Assembly: GCA_029881995.1 (NCBI GenBank)
Contig: JAOULO010000010.1
Span: 1 to 38,771, forward strand
From: Gammaproteobacteria bacterium
Lineage (GTDB): Bacteria; Pseudomonadota; Gammaproteobacteria; UBA6429; Thiohalophilaceae
Direction: 5' to 3'
Length of the DNA stretch: 38,771 nucleotides
The notes below the pieces were generated by a model. It was not told the DNA's origin. It did no database searches and saw only the letters and a list, made by a program, of their open reading frames with translations. This document shows, one piece after another, positions 23,793 to 31,273 of the stretch. The position numbers and the translations under genes were made by a program. Numbering within the stretch: the first letter of the stretch is position 1; the number at the start of each line of letters is the position of its first letter.

Positions 23793-24389
23793 ATGAAATT
23801 ACAGTATCCATACAAAATACTGCTATTGCTATGTTGTTCTCTGTTTTACAACATAAGCTATGCAGCAACCCCCAGTGCTGCCATGCTGGCCAACACCTGT
23901 GCCGGCTGCCACGGTACCAATGGTTCCAGTGTTGGTCCGGCCAGCCCGACTATTGCTGGTATTTCCAAGGACTATTTTATCGAGACCATGCAGGCCTACA
24001 AGTCCGGGGAACGTCCCTCCACAATCATGACACGTATAGCAAAAGGATATACCGATGAGGAAATAAAACTCATGGCAGGATTCTTTTCAAAACAACCCTT
24101 TGTTCGCCAGAGTCAAGGCTTTGATAAAAACAAGGCCACAACCGGTAAAAAGCTGCATAAGAAATATTGTGAAAAATGTCATGAAAAGGGTGGTCGCTCG
24201 GCAGAAGATGATGCTGGCATTCTAGCCGGTCAATGGGAACCCTATCTTCGTTTCACTATGGAAGACTTTAACAATGGCAGTCGTTCCATGGAAAAGAAAA
24301 TGAAGAAAAAAATGCAGGCCCTCAACAAGAGCCACGGTAAAAAGGGCGTAGATGCCCTGATGCATTACTACGCAAGTCAGAACAAGTGA
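23793..24389 (+). CDS. fccA: Diheme cytochrome c subunit of sulfide dehydrogenase (FccA-like)
   Basis: The ATG at 23793 is chosen because GGAGGAG lies three bases before it; the earlier ATG at 23736 gives no signal peptide. The 198-residue product has a signal peptide (ending SYA, residue 24) and two class I cytochrome c domains with CAGCH at 36-40 and CEKCH at 126-130. Such diheme cytochromes take electrons from the FAD subunit FccB during sulfide oxidation to sulfur or polysulfide in the periplasm. fccB follows 13 bases later, which fixes the assignment. The Lys-rich C-terminus (MEKKMKKKMQ) is unusual and may help partner docking. Confidence 0.9.
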   Translation: MKLQYPYKILLLLCCSLFYNISYAATPSAAMLANTCAGCHGTNGSSVGPASPTIAGISKDYFIETMQAYKSGERPSTIMTRIAKGYTDEEIKLMAGFFSKQPFVRQSQGFDKNKATTGKKLHKKYCEKCHEKGGRSAEDDAGILAGQWEPYLRFTMEDFNNGSRSMEKKMKKKMQALNKSHGKKGVDALMHYYASQNK

Positions 24390-24402
24390 GGAGGAAACAG
24401 CC

Positions 24403-25704
24403 ATGACAAACATAAACCGTAGAGATTTTCTCACCTTGACCGGTGGGGCGGTGGCTGTCTCAGCGCTGGGTTTCCCCATGCTGAGTTTTGCTTCCGGTAA
24501 ACGTGTTGTCATCGTCGGTGGTGGTATGGGTGGGGCCACAGCCGCCAAGTATATCAAGATGGCCGATAACAGTATTGATGTCACCCTGATTGAAGTCAAC
24601 AAGACCTATCATACCTGCTTCTTAAGTAATGAGATTCTAGGAGGTAATCGCGATATTAAATCCATTCGCTTTGGTTACAGTGGACTGAAGAAGCGAGGTA
24701 TCAATGTCATCCATGATCTGGTAACAGGTATCGACCCTGTAACCAAAAAGGTCAGCATCAAAAGTGGTAAGACCTTTACCTATGATGCCTGTATTGTCTC
24801 TCCTGGTATCAGTTTTAACTGGGATGCCATCAAGGGCTATGATGCAAAAGTTGCAGAGTCTATCCCCCATGCATGGAAGGCCGGGCCACAGACCACTCTA
24901 TTGAAAAACCAGATCCGAGCTATGAAGGATGGAGGCCTTGTCGTGATAGTGGCACCACCCAATCCTTTTCGCTGCCCACCCGGTCCCTATGAACGGGCCA
25001 GCCAGATTGCCTGGTACCTGAAAAACAATAAGCCTAAGTCCAAGATTATCATCCTGGATAACAAGAAAAAGTTTTCCAAGATGAAGCTGTTTACTGCTGG
25101 CTGGCAACGGCATTATGGCTATAACACTGATAAAAGTATGATCGAGTGGATCAGTGGTGATGCTGGAGGTAAGGTCACCGCAGTTGATGCAAAAAAACGT
25201 ACCGCAATAGCTGAAGTCGATTTTGATGCGGACGTTCTCAATGTCATCCCCCCACAGAAAGCCGGCAAGATTGCCCTGATGTCTGACCTGGCAAATGACA
25301 AAGGCTGGTGCCCGATTCACCCCGGCACTTTCGAGTCAACCCGACACAAGGGAATTTATGTACTGGGTGATGCCGCTGTGGCAGCGCCACTACCCAAGTC
25401 GGGCTATGCCGCCAACTCCGAGGCCAAGGTTTGTGCTGCGGTAATTGTTGCCAGGCTGAATGGCAAAGCCGATCCAGTACCTTCCTATGTCAACACCTGT
25501 TACAGCATCATTACACCCGATGATGGTATGTCAGTCGCCATGGTGTATCGACTTGCCGAAGAGGGTAAAGACAAAGGTAAGATCATCAAGATCAAGGGCT
25601 CTGGTGGATTGACCCCCATGGAGGCCAGTGCGACCATGCGAAAACGGGAAGTCACTTATGCCCATTCGTGGTTTAAGAATATCACCCACGATACGTTTGG
25701 CTAA
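24403..25704 (+). CDS. fccB: Flavocytochrome c sulfide dehydrogenase flavoprotein FccB
   Basis: Oxidises sulfide in the periplasm and passes electrons to the FccA hemes. The 433-residue protein starts with a Tat signal (NRRDFLTLTGG, cleavage near SFA30). The FAD Rossmann motif VVIVGGGMGGATAAKYIK follows at 35-52. Cys72 in TYHTCFLSNEILGG matches the Cys that holds FAD covalently in Allochromatium vinosum FccB (mature Cys42), while Cys191 (FRCPPGPYERA) and Cys366 (VNTCYS) match the redox-active pair. LGDAAVAAPLPKSGYAAN is the second FAD-binding segment, and the C-terminal FCSD-flavin domain is complete. GAGGA lies nine bases upstream. A strong terminator ends the set. Confidence 0.96.
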   Translation: MTNINRRDFLTLTGGAVAVSALGFPMLSFASGKRVVIVGGGMGGATAAKYIKMADNSIDVTLIEVNKTYHTCFLSNEILGGNRDIKSIRFGYSGLKKRGINVIHDLVTGIDPVTKKVSIKSGKTFTYDACIVSPGISFNWDAIKGYDAKVAESIPHAWKAGPQTTLLKNQIRAMKDGGLVVIVAPPNPFRCPPGPYERASQIAWYLKNNKPKSKIIILDNKKKFSKMKLFTAGWQRHYGYNTDKSMIEWISGDAGGKVTAVDAKKRTAIAEVDFDADVLNVIPPQKAGKIALMSDLANDKGWCPIHPGTFESTRHKGIYVLGDAAVAAPLPKSGYAANSEAKVCAAVIVARLNGKADPVPSYVNTCYSIITPDDGMSVAMVYRLAEEGKDKGKIIKIKGSGGLTPMEASATMRKREVTYAHSWFKNITHDTFG

Positions 25705-25722
25705 GTCGTTCTGGTCTGTACT

Positions 25723-25751
25723 GCACCTGTCGCAATGACAGGTGCTTTTTT
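25723..25751 (+). terminator. Rho-independent terminator after fccB
   Basis: Arms GCACCTGTC and GACAGGTGC with a GCAAT loop, followed by six T residues. It ends the cytochrome/sulfide dehydrogenase transcript and reaches the stop region of the convergent mtnC gene. Confidence 0.93.
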
Positions 25752-26427
25752 ACTCAAGAGTAATACCGGCAAAGTTATCACATTGCTGGTGTTCTGCCGT
25801 ATCATCTGACACCTGTCCACGTACCAACCATTTAGTTTGCATACCTGCTGATTTTGCAGCATCCAGCTCTTCCTTGATATCAGACAGGAACATTATCTCC
25901 TCGGCAGGCAATGCTATCTCTTTAACTATAGTGTTATAGGCATCGGCCTCACGCTTATTGCCGATACGGGTATCAAAGTAGCCACTGAACAGGGGTGTCA
26001 GGTCTCCGGCATCACTGTAACCGAACAACAATTTTTGTGCCTTTACTGAACCGGATGAGAACACATAAAGTTTGACACCCTGTTCATGCCATTTTCTGAG
26101 ATACTCCACAGCATCATCGTACATATGCCCGGTAAAGTCCCCTTGCCGGTAACCGGCCTCCCAGATCATGCCCTGCAGGGCCTTTAAAGGGGTAATCTTT
26201 TTATCTTCTTCTATCCATTTAATTAACTGGGCAATGATGTCGTCAATCGTCAGCTCTTTACCGACCTGCAGACGTATATCATTCAGTTGAGACATCACGT
26301 CAGGCTCATCGGCATGATGACGAACAAACTCTGGCAATCTTTCCTTTGCATAGGGGAATAACACATCATGCACAAAGGAGATGGAAGATGTTGTTCCCTC
26401 AATATCGGTGACAATAGCTCGAATCAT
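25750..26427 (-). CDS. mtnC: Acireductone synthase (enolase-phosphatase) MtnC
   Basis: Converts 2,3-diketo-5-methylthiopentyl-1-phosphate to acireductone in methionine salvage. The 225-residue HAD-superfamily protein has TDIEGTTSSISFVHDVLFPYA (7-27) with nucleophile Asp8 and Glu10, the VFSSGSVKAQKLLF loop at 119-132 and the SDIKEELDAAKSAGM motif near the end. It overlaps mtnD by four bases and is the last gene of the mtnB-mtnD-mtnC run. Confidence 0.95.
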   Translation of the reverse strand: MIRAIVTDIEGTTSSISFVHDVLFPYAKERLPEFVRHHADEPDVMSQLNDIRLQVGKELTIDDIIAQLIKWIEEDKKITPLKALQGMIWEAGYRQGDFTGHMYDDAVEYLRKWHEQGVKLYVFSSGSVKAQKLLFGYSDAGDLTPLFSGYFDTRIGNKREADAYNTIVKEIALPAEEIMFLSDIKEELDAAKSAGMQTKWLVRGQVSDDTAEHQQCDNFAGITLE

Positions 26428-26984
26428 GCGATTTCAGTCACCATGTCATCAAAACTTGGAAAAGTAGTAGCAATATCGCTGCCAGTAAAGTTGCCTTCCC
26501 AGCCATTTTCAGTGGTAAAAAATCGAATACACTTGAACGAAGGATTTTCTCCCATATCAAACCAGTGTGTTGTATTAGCGGGTACACTGATAAGATCACC
26601 CTTCTCACACATTACCATGTAAACCTCATCATCAAGATGAAGGTAGAACAGGCCTCGTCCATCTACAAAAAAACGAATCTCAAAATCTACATGAGTGTGC
26701 TCAGCCAGAAACTTCGATCGGAAAGCGGCCTTATCTGGATGATCCGGATTAAGACTGACGACATCGACTGAACTGAAATTATATTTTTTACTCAGCGTAT
26801 CGATTGATTCCTGGTAGGCGGTCATAACCGCATCCTGATCGGCATCATCGGCCAATACCTGATTAGCCTGCCAGGCCTCAAACTGGACACCTTTTTTGGC
26901 CAGTTGTTCGGTAATGGCTGTATGCTCAGTAACAGATTGAATAACTACCGGGTTATTGTCCTTACAGATAAATAATGCACTCAT
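26424..26984 (-). CDS. mtnD: Acireductone dioxygenase MtnD
   Basis: A cupin metalloenzyme that oxidises acireductone to the methionine precursor 2-keto-4-methylthiobutyrate plus formate (Fe form). The 186-residue protein has the metal ligands His96, His98, Glu102 and His140 in EHTHVDFEIRFFVDG and PANTTHWFDMG. The fold and length match bacterial ARD. It lies two bases after mtnB and overlaps mtnC, so the three are translated as a unit. Confidence 0.95.
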   Translation of the reverse strand: MSALFICKDNNPVVIQSVTEHTAITEQLAKKGVQFEAWQANQVLADDADQDAVMTAYQESIDTLSKKYNFSSVDVVSLNPDHPDKAAFRSKFLAEHTHVDFEIRFFVDGRGLFYLHLDDEVYMVMCEKGDLISVPANTTHWFDMGENPSFKCIRFFTTENGWEGNFTGSDIATTFPSFDDMVTEIA

Positions 26985-26986
26985 GG

Positions 26987-27604
26987 TCAGTTCACTCCTC
27001 GCATGCGTAGTTCACATTCAAATAAAAATTCAAACGCCTCGACATGGCGTAAGGCATCTTCCACTGTTTCCCCCCAGGTATAAAAACCGTGGCCATTAAT
27101 AAGGTAGCCGTAGATTGGGCCTTCAGATTGCATATAGTCATCGACCCGCTCTGCCAATCGTTCGATATTCTGGTCATTTTGAAAAATCGGCACAGTCACG
27201 GAACAGTCATGGGTATCTATGCCGGGAAAGGCCTTAAGCAATTCATAATCCTGTAACTGTAGGAATTCACCTGACAATCGAGATAATAATGTGGCATTTA
27301 CCGAGTGGGGATGCAAGATGGCTTTTGCTTCAGGTATACGGTTATAGATCTGAACATGCAGGCCTGTTTCAGCAGATGATCGGCGTTCATCCAGTGATTG
27401 ACCATTGGCATCCACACGCATTATGTCCTCATCAAGCATTCTTCCCTTGTGTCTGCCTGAAACCGTAATGGCAATATCCCCATTCGACAAGCGAGCCGAA
27501 AAATTACCACTGGTGGCTGGCACCATACCCAGGGCATATAAACTCTGTCCTGCAGTTATAAGCTCTGACGTGCGCTGATTAAATTCCTGCTGTTGATCTG
27601 CCAT
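26987..27604 (-). CDS. mtnB: Methylthioribulose-1-phosphate dehydratase MtnB
   Basis: A class II aldolase-fold zinc enzyme that dehydrates methylthioribulose-1-phosphate. The ATG at 27604 (MADQQQEF) follows GGGGTGG by five bases and is preferred to an earlier ATG at 27640. The 205-residue protein has TSGNFSARL, the zinc-site HPHSVNATLLSRL and GHGFYTWGETVEDALRHVEAFEFL. mtnA, mtnK or mtnP for the upstream steps are not in the window. I saw no SAM riboswitch in the 240 bases before the start. Confidence 0.93.
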   Translation of the reverse strand: MADQQQEFNQRTSELITAGQSLYALGMVPATSGNFSARLSNGDIAITVSGRHKGRMLDEDIMRVDANGQSLDERRSSAETGLHVQIYNRIPEAKAILHPHSVNATLLSRLSGEFLQLQDYELLKAFPGIDTHDCSVTVPIFQNDQNIERLAERVDDYMQSEGPIYGYLINGHGFYTWGETVEDALRHVEAFEFLFECELRMRGVN

Positions 27605-27798
27605 GGCTACCACCCCTGGAAAATTCACGTATCCTATCATAGTAGGCTGAAACTACAATTATATTAACGACTTAAATTGTCCCAGTAATTCTACCAGGAA
27701 TATTTCCAGTTACAGCCATCAAGACATTTAACCTGGCATTCTGACTTACGACTGATCATTATCAATGTAATAAATTAATAAATCAGTTAGCCTGCAAA

Positions 27799-27826
27799 TT
27801 GGTTTGTAGATGCTGCTTCGTATAAA
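27799..27826 (+). promoter_or_regulatory. Possible promoter for the small membrane-protein frame
   Basis: TTGGTT (27799-27804) and TATAAA (27821-27826) are separated by 16 bases and lie 20 bases before the ATG at 27847. Confidence 0.4.
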
Positions 27827-27846
27827 TAATTTAAGAGACATTAGGT

Positions 27847-27969
27847 ATGCACTTGTTTAGACACATACCACATCACCGGAGAGACGATGTCGAGTCTCAT
27901 GAGCTGATTTATTTTCTGATGGAATTAGCCATACTGATATATATTTTTATGATTTGGCCCGTCAAATAA
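27847..27969 (+). CDS. Possible 40-residue single-pass membrane protein
   Basis: A short frame from ATG 27847 to TAA 27969. The first 18 residues are basic and His-rich (MHLFRHIPHHRRDD), followed by a hydrophobic helix (ELIYFLMELAILIYIFMIWP), which fits the positive-inside rule for a small inner-membrane protein. A promoter-like pair lies just upstream and an AGAGA stretch precedes the start by about nine bases. It sits alone between the divergent mtnB and the convergent phosphodiesterase gene. I recognise no family. It could also be chance, as the surrounding stretch (27605-27978) shows no other gene. Confidence 0.42.
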   Translation: MHLFRHIPHHRRDDVESHELIYFLMELAILIYIFMIWPVK

Positions 27970-27978
27970 TTCTTCAGT

Positions 27979-29139
27979 TTAACAACTGGCATAGATCAGG
28001 GGGACATACATTTCCTGTGAACTGACTCCCCCATGCACGCCTATGTGAGCGAAGGCCCGTTCCCCGACAAGTTGATCCTTTATGATAAAATTGTCTTTCA
28101 TCAACAAAGTGTAATGACCAATACGCTCATGGAGTTTTGGGTGTGATTCACCTATACCAAAATACCCTTCATCAAGTACAGTCTGGCTTGGTTTTAGTAT
28201 TATACAATCCTCCAGCTCAGATTTAATATAATCAATAAACTGGTTTTCTTTACCAGGATGAACATAACAGTAGGCTGCTCTGGGTTCACCACTCAAGGGC
28301 ATAACTAGAGACTCCTGAATTATTGGGTGATCATGGAGATGTATTATCCGATCCGGGGCTGTATCAATAAAACCATGATCTGCAGTCACGATTATGCTGG
28401 TATCGGTGCCAGCCAGTTTTTTTAACAGGGAATCAAACTCGGCATCCAGTTCTGCAAAATGACTATGGACCTTTGAACTTGTACAACCGGTCTCATGAGA
28501 ATAACGATCAAAATCAGGCCAATAAGCATAGATATATTTATGCTCATCGGTACTGTTAACAATGCTTTGAATATTATTAAAACACTCAGATAAATTGTTA
28601 TACCCATGTAATAAGGCAGCACCTGAATGCGCTACATTATATTCAGAATGAATAATCCATTCGGGTGCAACGACATAAGATGTCCAGGGAAGTAAATCAA
28701 ATATAGGGGTGTGTCCATACAGGCTATTTGCATCAAGATGCTCCGGGTTAAAATTTGACATTCCCACACGAGGTTTGAAGGGTAAAACTGCCGTGATACA
28801 ACCCAGTTCCTTTAGATAGGTAAACCAACCCGTCAGGCCATGTTGTTGCGGGGCCAGCCCTGTCATAAAAGTCGTAATTGCTGTAGCCGTAGTGGAAGGG
28901 AATACCGAAGTCATTTTTCCTGCTATATGGTCATGCAAACAACTTCCCTGCCCATGTTTAAGCAAGTACTCATAACCCAGGCCGTCAATTACTAATAAAA
29001 TAATATTTCGGTTGTTGGCCAATCTATCAACCGACAGAGACTCAAGCACAGGGTAATTATTTACGACCTTACCCATCGCTGATGACAGGCTACTCATCAA
29101 ATTAACAAGACTATTTCCCTGATAATCAGGACATGGCAT
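27979..29139 (-). CDS. Alkaline phosphatase superfamily type I phosphodiesterase/nucleotide pyrophosphatase
   Basis: A two-metal hydrolase of phosphodiester bonds. The ATG at 29139 (MPCPDYQGNSLVNLMSSL) has a CCAGG stretch before it; a TTG at 29163 would add eight residues. In the 386-residue protein the metal and nucleophile sites are visible: IILLVIDGLGYEYL (Asp), SVFPSTTATAITTFMTGLAPQQHG (nucleophilic Thr), AYWPDFDRYSHETG, IIVTADHGFID and HIGVHGGVSSQEM. There is no signal peptide, so a cytoplasmic enzyme is likely. Substrate is not evident. The gene stands alone after two terminators. Confidence 0.92.
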   Translation of the reverse strand: MPCPDYQGNSLVNLMSSLSSAMGKVVNNYPVLESLSVDRLANNRNIILLVIDGLGYEYLLKHGQGSCLHDHIAGKMTSVFPSTTATAITTFMTGLAPQQHGLTGWFTYLKELGCITAVLPFKPRVGMSNFNPEHLDANSLYGHTPIFDLLPWTSYVVAPEWIIHSEYNVAHSGAALLHGYNNLSECFNNIQSIVNSTDEHKYIYAYWPDFDRYSHETGCTSSKVHSHFAELDAEFDSLLKKLAGTDTSIIVTADHGFIDTAPDRIIHLHDHPIIQESLVMPLSGEPRAAYCYVHPGKENQFIDYIKSELEDCIILKPSQTVLDEGYFGIGESHPKLHERIGHYTLLMKDNFIIKDQLVGERAFAHIGVHGGVSSQEMYVPLIYASC

Positions 29140-29235
29140 GGGATAACCTGGATAAATTCTCAACTGAAAAAACTATAACACACTAGAAATCGGCAGACTC
29201 GAAGCAAACGCGCAAAAACTAATTAGCTTTATGGC

Positions 29236-29262
29236 AAAAAAATACCCTCCAATATGGGAGGG
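29236..29262 (-). terminator. Second terminator between hsp20 and the phosphodiesterase gene
   Basis: On the minus strand, arms CCCTCC and GGAGGG with an ATATT loop, followed by a T-rich stretch (TATTTTTTT). It backs up the stronger terminator next to hsp20. Confidence 0.8.
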
Positions 29263-29347
29263 CGAGTGTGGGGGGTTCATTATTATTGTGCTTCTATCTT
29301 ATTAGAACGGTGATCAATGTCAATACCTTATGTTATAGCTAGGCATT

Positions 29348-29374
29348 AAAAAAACCTGACGTGATGTCAGGTTT
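29348..29374 (-). terminator. Terminator directly after hsp20
   Basis: Arms AAACCTGAC and GTCAGGTTT with a five-base loop; seven T residues follow on the minus strand. It starts 17 bases beyond the hsp20 stop. Confidence 0.92.
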
Positions 29375-29390
29375 AATAGTTGCTGTAAAA

Positions 29391-29915
29391 TTAGTTTATG
29401 CTAATTTTCCGACTTGCCCTGGCCTGCTTAGGCACATGGATTTCCAGAAGACCATTCTTGAAACTGGATTTTACATTGTCCAGATCCACATCTGTGGGTA
29501 GCATCATCGTTCTACTAAAAGTGCCGTGGGCAATTTCTGAACGATAATACCCGCCATTTTCCACCTTCTCTTCATAATTTGTTGTCCCTTTGATGGTTAT
29601 TGTGTGATCTGTCATGGTGACATCCAGGTCTTTTTTCTCCACACCAGGTAACTCAGCACGTAACAGGATCTCTTTATCACGTTCAATTACTTCCATATTG
29701 GGCTGTTTTCCACCAAAAGGGGCTGGAATATGACTCCACTCTGGCCAGCTAAAATGCAGGGGTCGCATCCAGTTACGGGCCGAAAAACCTTCCATCAAAT
29801 GGCTCATTTCTTCAAATGGGTTTAACCAGCGATGTTGTTTGGTTTTACTCGCCTCTTCAGTGCTGGGGTGAAGAGGTTTAACTGCACTTTGAGTTGTTTC
29901 ATGTGTTCTGGTCAT
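29391..29915 (-). CDS. Small heat-shock protein, Hsp20/alpha-crystallin family
   Basis: An ATP-independent holdase chaperone. The ATG at 29915 (MTRTHETTQ) follows GAGGAGGTG by five bases. The 174-residue protein has a flexible N-terminal arm with WLNPFEEMSHLMEGF, then the alpha-crystallin domain (about 78-170) with NMEVIERDKEILLRAELPGVEKKDLDVTM, GGYYRSEIAHGTFSRTMMLP and KSSFKNGLLEIHVPK. It stands between its own terminator and that of the upstream ribosome-hibernation gene, so it is a single-gene unit. I could not find a clear sigma-32 promoter; an 8-bp hairpin lies in the leader. Confidence 0.94.
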   Translation of the reverse strand: MTRTHETTQSAVKPLHPSTEEASKTKQHRWLNPFEEMSHLMEGFSARNWMRPLHFSWPEWSHIPAPFGGKQPNMEVIERDKEILLRAELPGVEKKDLDVTMTDHTITIKGTTNYEEKVENGGYYRSEIAHGTFSRTMMLPTDVDLDNVKSSFKNGLLEIHVPKQARASRKISIN

Positions 29916-29939
29916 GACAGCACCTCCTCTGATCATATG

Positions 29940-29959
29940 ACAGGAAATATCTTTCCTGT
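29940..29959 (-). other. Eight-bp hairpin in the hsp20 leader
   Basis: Arms ACAGGAAA and TTTCCTGT pair perfectly around a four-base loop, ending 24 bases before the hsp20 ATG and just upstream of the ribosome site. It could be an operator dyad or an RNA element. Confidence 0.5.
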
Positions 29960-29979
29960 TTAATTACTACTACAAAATG

Positions 29980-30014
29980 AAAAAACCTGCCTTGACGCTG
30001 ATCAAGACAGGTTT
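29980..30014 (-). terminator. Terminator after the ribosome-hibernation gene
   Basis: Outer arms AAACCTG and CAGGTTT and inner arms CTTGA and TCAAG pair with one mismatch between them; six T residues follow on the minus strand. It separates this gene from hsp20. Confidence 0.9.
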
Positions 30015-30050
30015 CATTTATTAGTAACTTCTTAATTAGATAATTCTAAT

Positions 30051-30422
30051 TTACATAGCGAGGACATCCAGGTCGCGTTGTTGGTGCTGACGGCTTTTGC
30101 CCTGACGTTGTCGAACATAATTGGCCAACTGTCGACTCAGGGCATTAAAGGCATCCCTCACGGCTACATAGGCATTTTCGTGCGCATGGTTAAGGCCAGG
30201 ATCACGGCTAACTACCAGTTCATTACCCGGCAGGGTCAGATCAATTGTTACCTGATATGTTGCACCCTTATGGTGGTGCTTATGGGGGGTATCGATAGTT
30301 ACACGACATCCGGTGATACTATCGGTAATTCTGGTAAGTTTCTGTACTTTTTCGCGGATTCTTGCTTCAAGGGCTTCTGATGGTGGGATGTTATGAAAAT
30401 TGATCTGTAATGGTAATTGCAT
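30051..30422 (-). CDS. HPF/RaiA-family ribosome-hibernation protein
   Basis: Binds the 30S decoding site and idles ribosomes in stress or stationary phase. The ATG at 30422 (MQLPLQINFHN) follows GAGGAG by six bases; an earlier ATG at 30482 lacks a site. The 123-residue protein shows the S30AE domain: LQINFHNIPPSEALEARIREKVQKL, CRVTIDTPHKHHHKGATYQVTIDLTLPGNELVVSRDP, AYVAVRDAFNALSRQLANYVRQRQG. The dimerising domain of long HPF is absent. The basic C-terminus (RQRQGKSRQHQQR) could contact rRNA. Hsp20 follows it, giving a small stress-related neighbourhood. Confidence 0.9.
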   Translation of the reverse strand: MQLPLQINFHNIPPSEALEARIREKVQKLTRITDSITGCRVTIDTPHKHHHKGATYQVTIDLTLPGNELVVSRDPGLNHAHENAYVAVRDAFNALSRQLANYVRQRQGKSRQHQQRDLDVLAM

Positions 30423-30478
30423 ACTTGTCTCCTCTTTCTCATTTGCAGTTTCAGGATACCTTCCACCTTTCAGATCAC

Positions 30479-31000
30479 TCATTGATCTGGATCAAGTTGT
30501 CCAGAGAGATAAAACAGGCCTACGAGGGTTTTAGCGTCTATTATTTGACCATTGCGCGCCCACTTTATCGCCTCACTTACCTCAACCCACTGAATTTCAA
30601 TCACTTCCTCAGCTTCATGTGCTGTATTTGTTGTTTTCAAATTCCGTGCAAGATATATATAAATGATCTCCTTAAATACCCCTGGTGATGTATAGATTTG
30701 TCCCAGCTCCTGCCATTGACTTGCCAACAATCCAGCCTCTTCGGCCAATTCACGTTGGGCCGTTTCCAGGGATGGTTCATTATTATCAATTTTTCCTGCT
30801 GGTAACTCCCACAACCACTGCCCCGCCACATGGCGATACTGTCGTAATAAACATATCTGGCTGTGTTCATTAAGTGCAACGACAGCTGCTCCACCTGGAT
30901 GCTGAATCACTTCCAGTTCAAACTCATGATTATTGGGGAGAACAACTGTTTCAGTATCTACATTAATTACTTTGCCACTGTAAACACGTTGTTTGCTCAT
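30479..31000 (-). CDS. Nudix hydrolase, ADP-ribose pyrophosphatase type
   Basis: Splits ADP-ribose or related nucleoside diphosphate derivatives. The 173-residue protein has a complete Nudix box G69-x5-E75-x7-R83-E84-x2-E87-E88-x-G90 and the preceding LLRQYRHVAGQWLWELPAGKI of the ADPRase (NudF-like) group. SPGVFKEIIYIYLARNL follows as expected. It lies upstream of the hibernation-factor gene with a 56-base gap, so they may share a transcript. Confidence 0.93.
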   Translation of the reverse strand: MSKQRVYSGKVINVDTETVVLPNNHEFELEVIQHPGGAAVVALNEHSQICLLRQYRHVAGQWLWELPAGKIDNNEPSLETAQRELAEEAGLLASQWQELGQIYTSPGVFKEIIYIYLARNLKTTNTAHEAEEVIEIQWVEVSEAIKWARNGQIIDAKTLVGLFYLSGQLDPDQ

Positions 31001-31273
31001 CTTTTACCTTCTAAAAAAACCAGTACCTGTCAAATTTAATAGTTTTAACATCATAACGCTGTCCCTCATAGAATTGGCTAACGGTTTACCAATAAATAGG
31101 TTAAAATGTATTCACATGGGTGCAATTGCTTCGAATATATCACGCCCCTGTATATTTGTATGGATACTTACAAATAGTTAGACCGGTACCTGTTACTGAC
31201 AGGCACACTAAACCGGCATAGCAGGATGAAAATTAGGCTGTATTTTCTAATGTAACGGGAGTGTGCAGGTTCG

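Noticed and set aside
27605-27846. SAM riboswitch or Met regulator site before mtnB
   Set aside because: No SAM-I/SAM-II-like conserved core or tandem Met box was recognisable.
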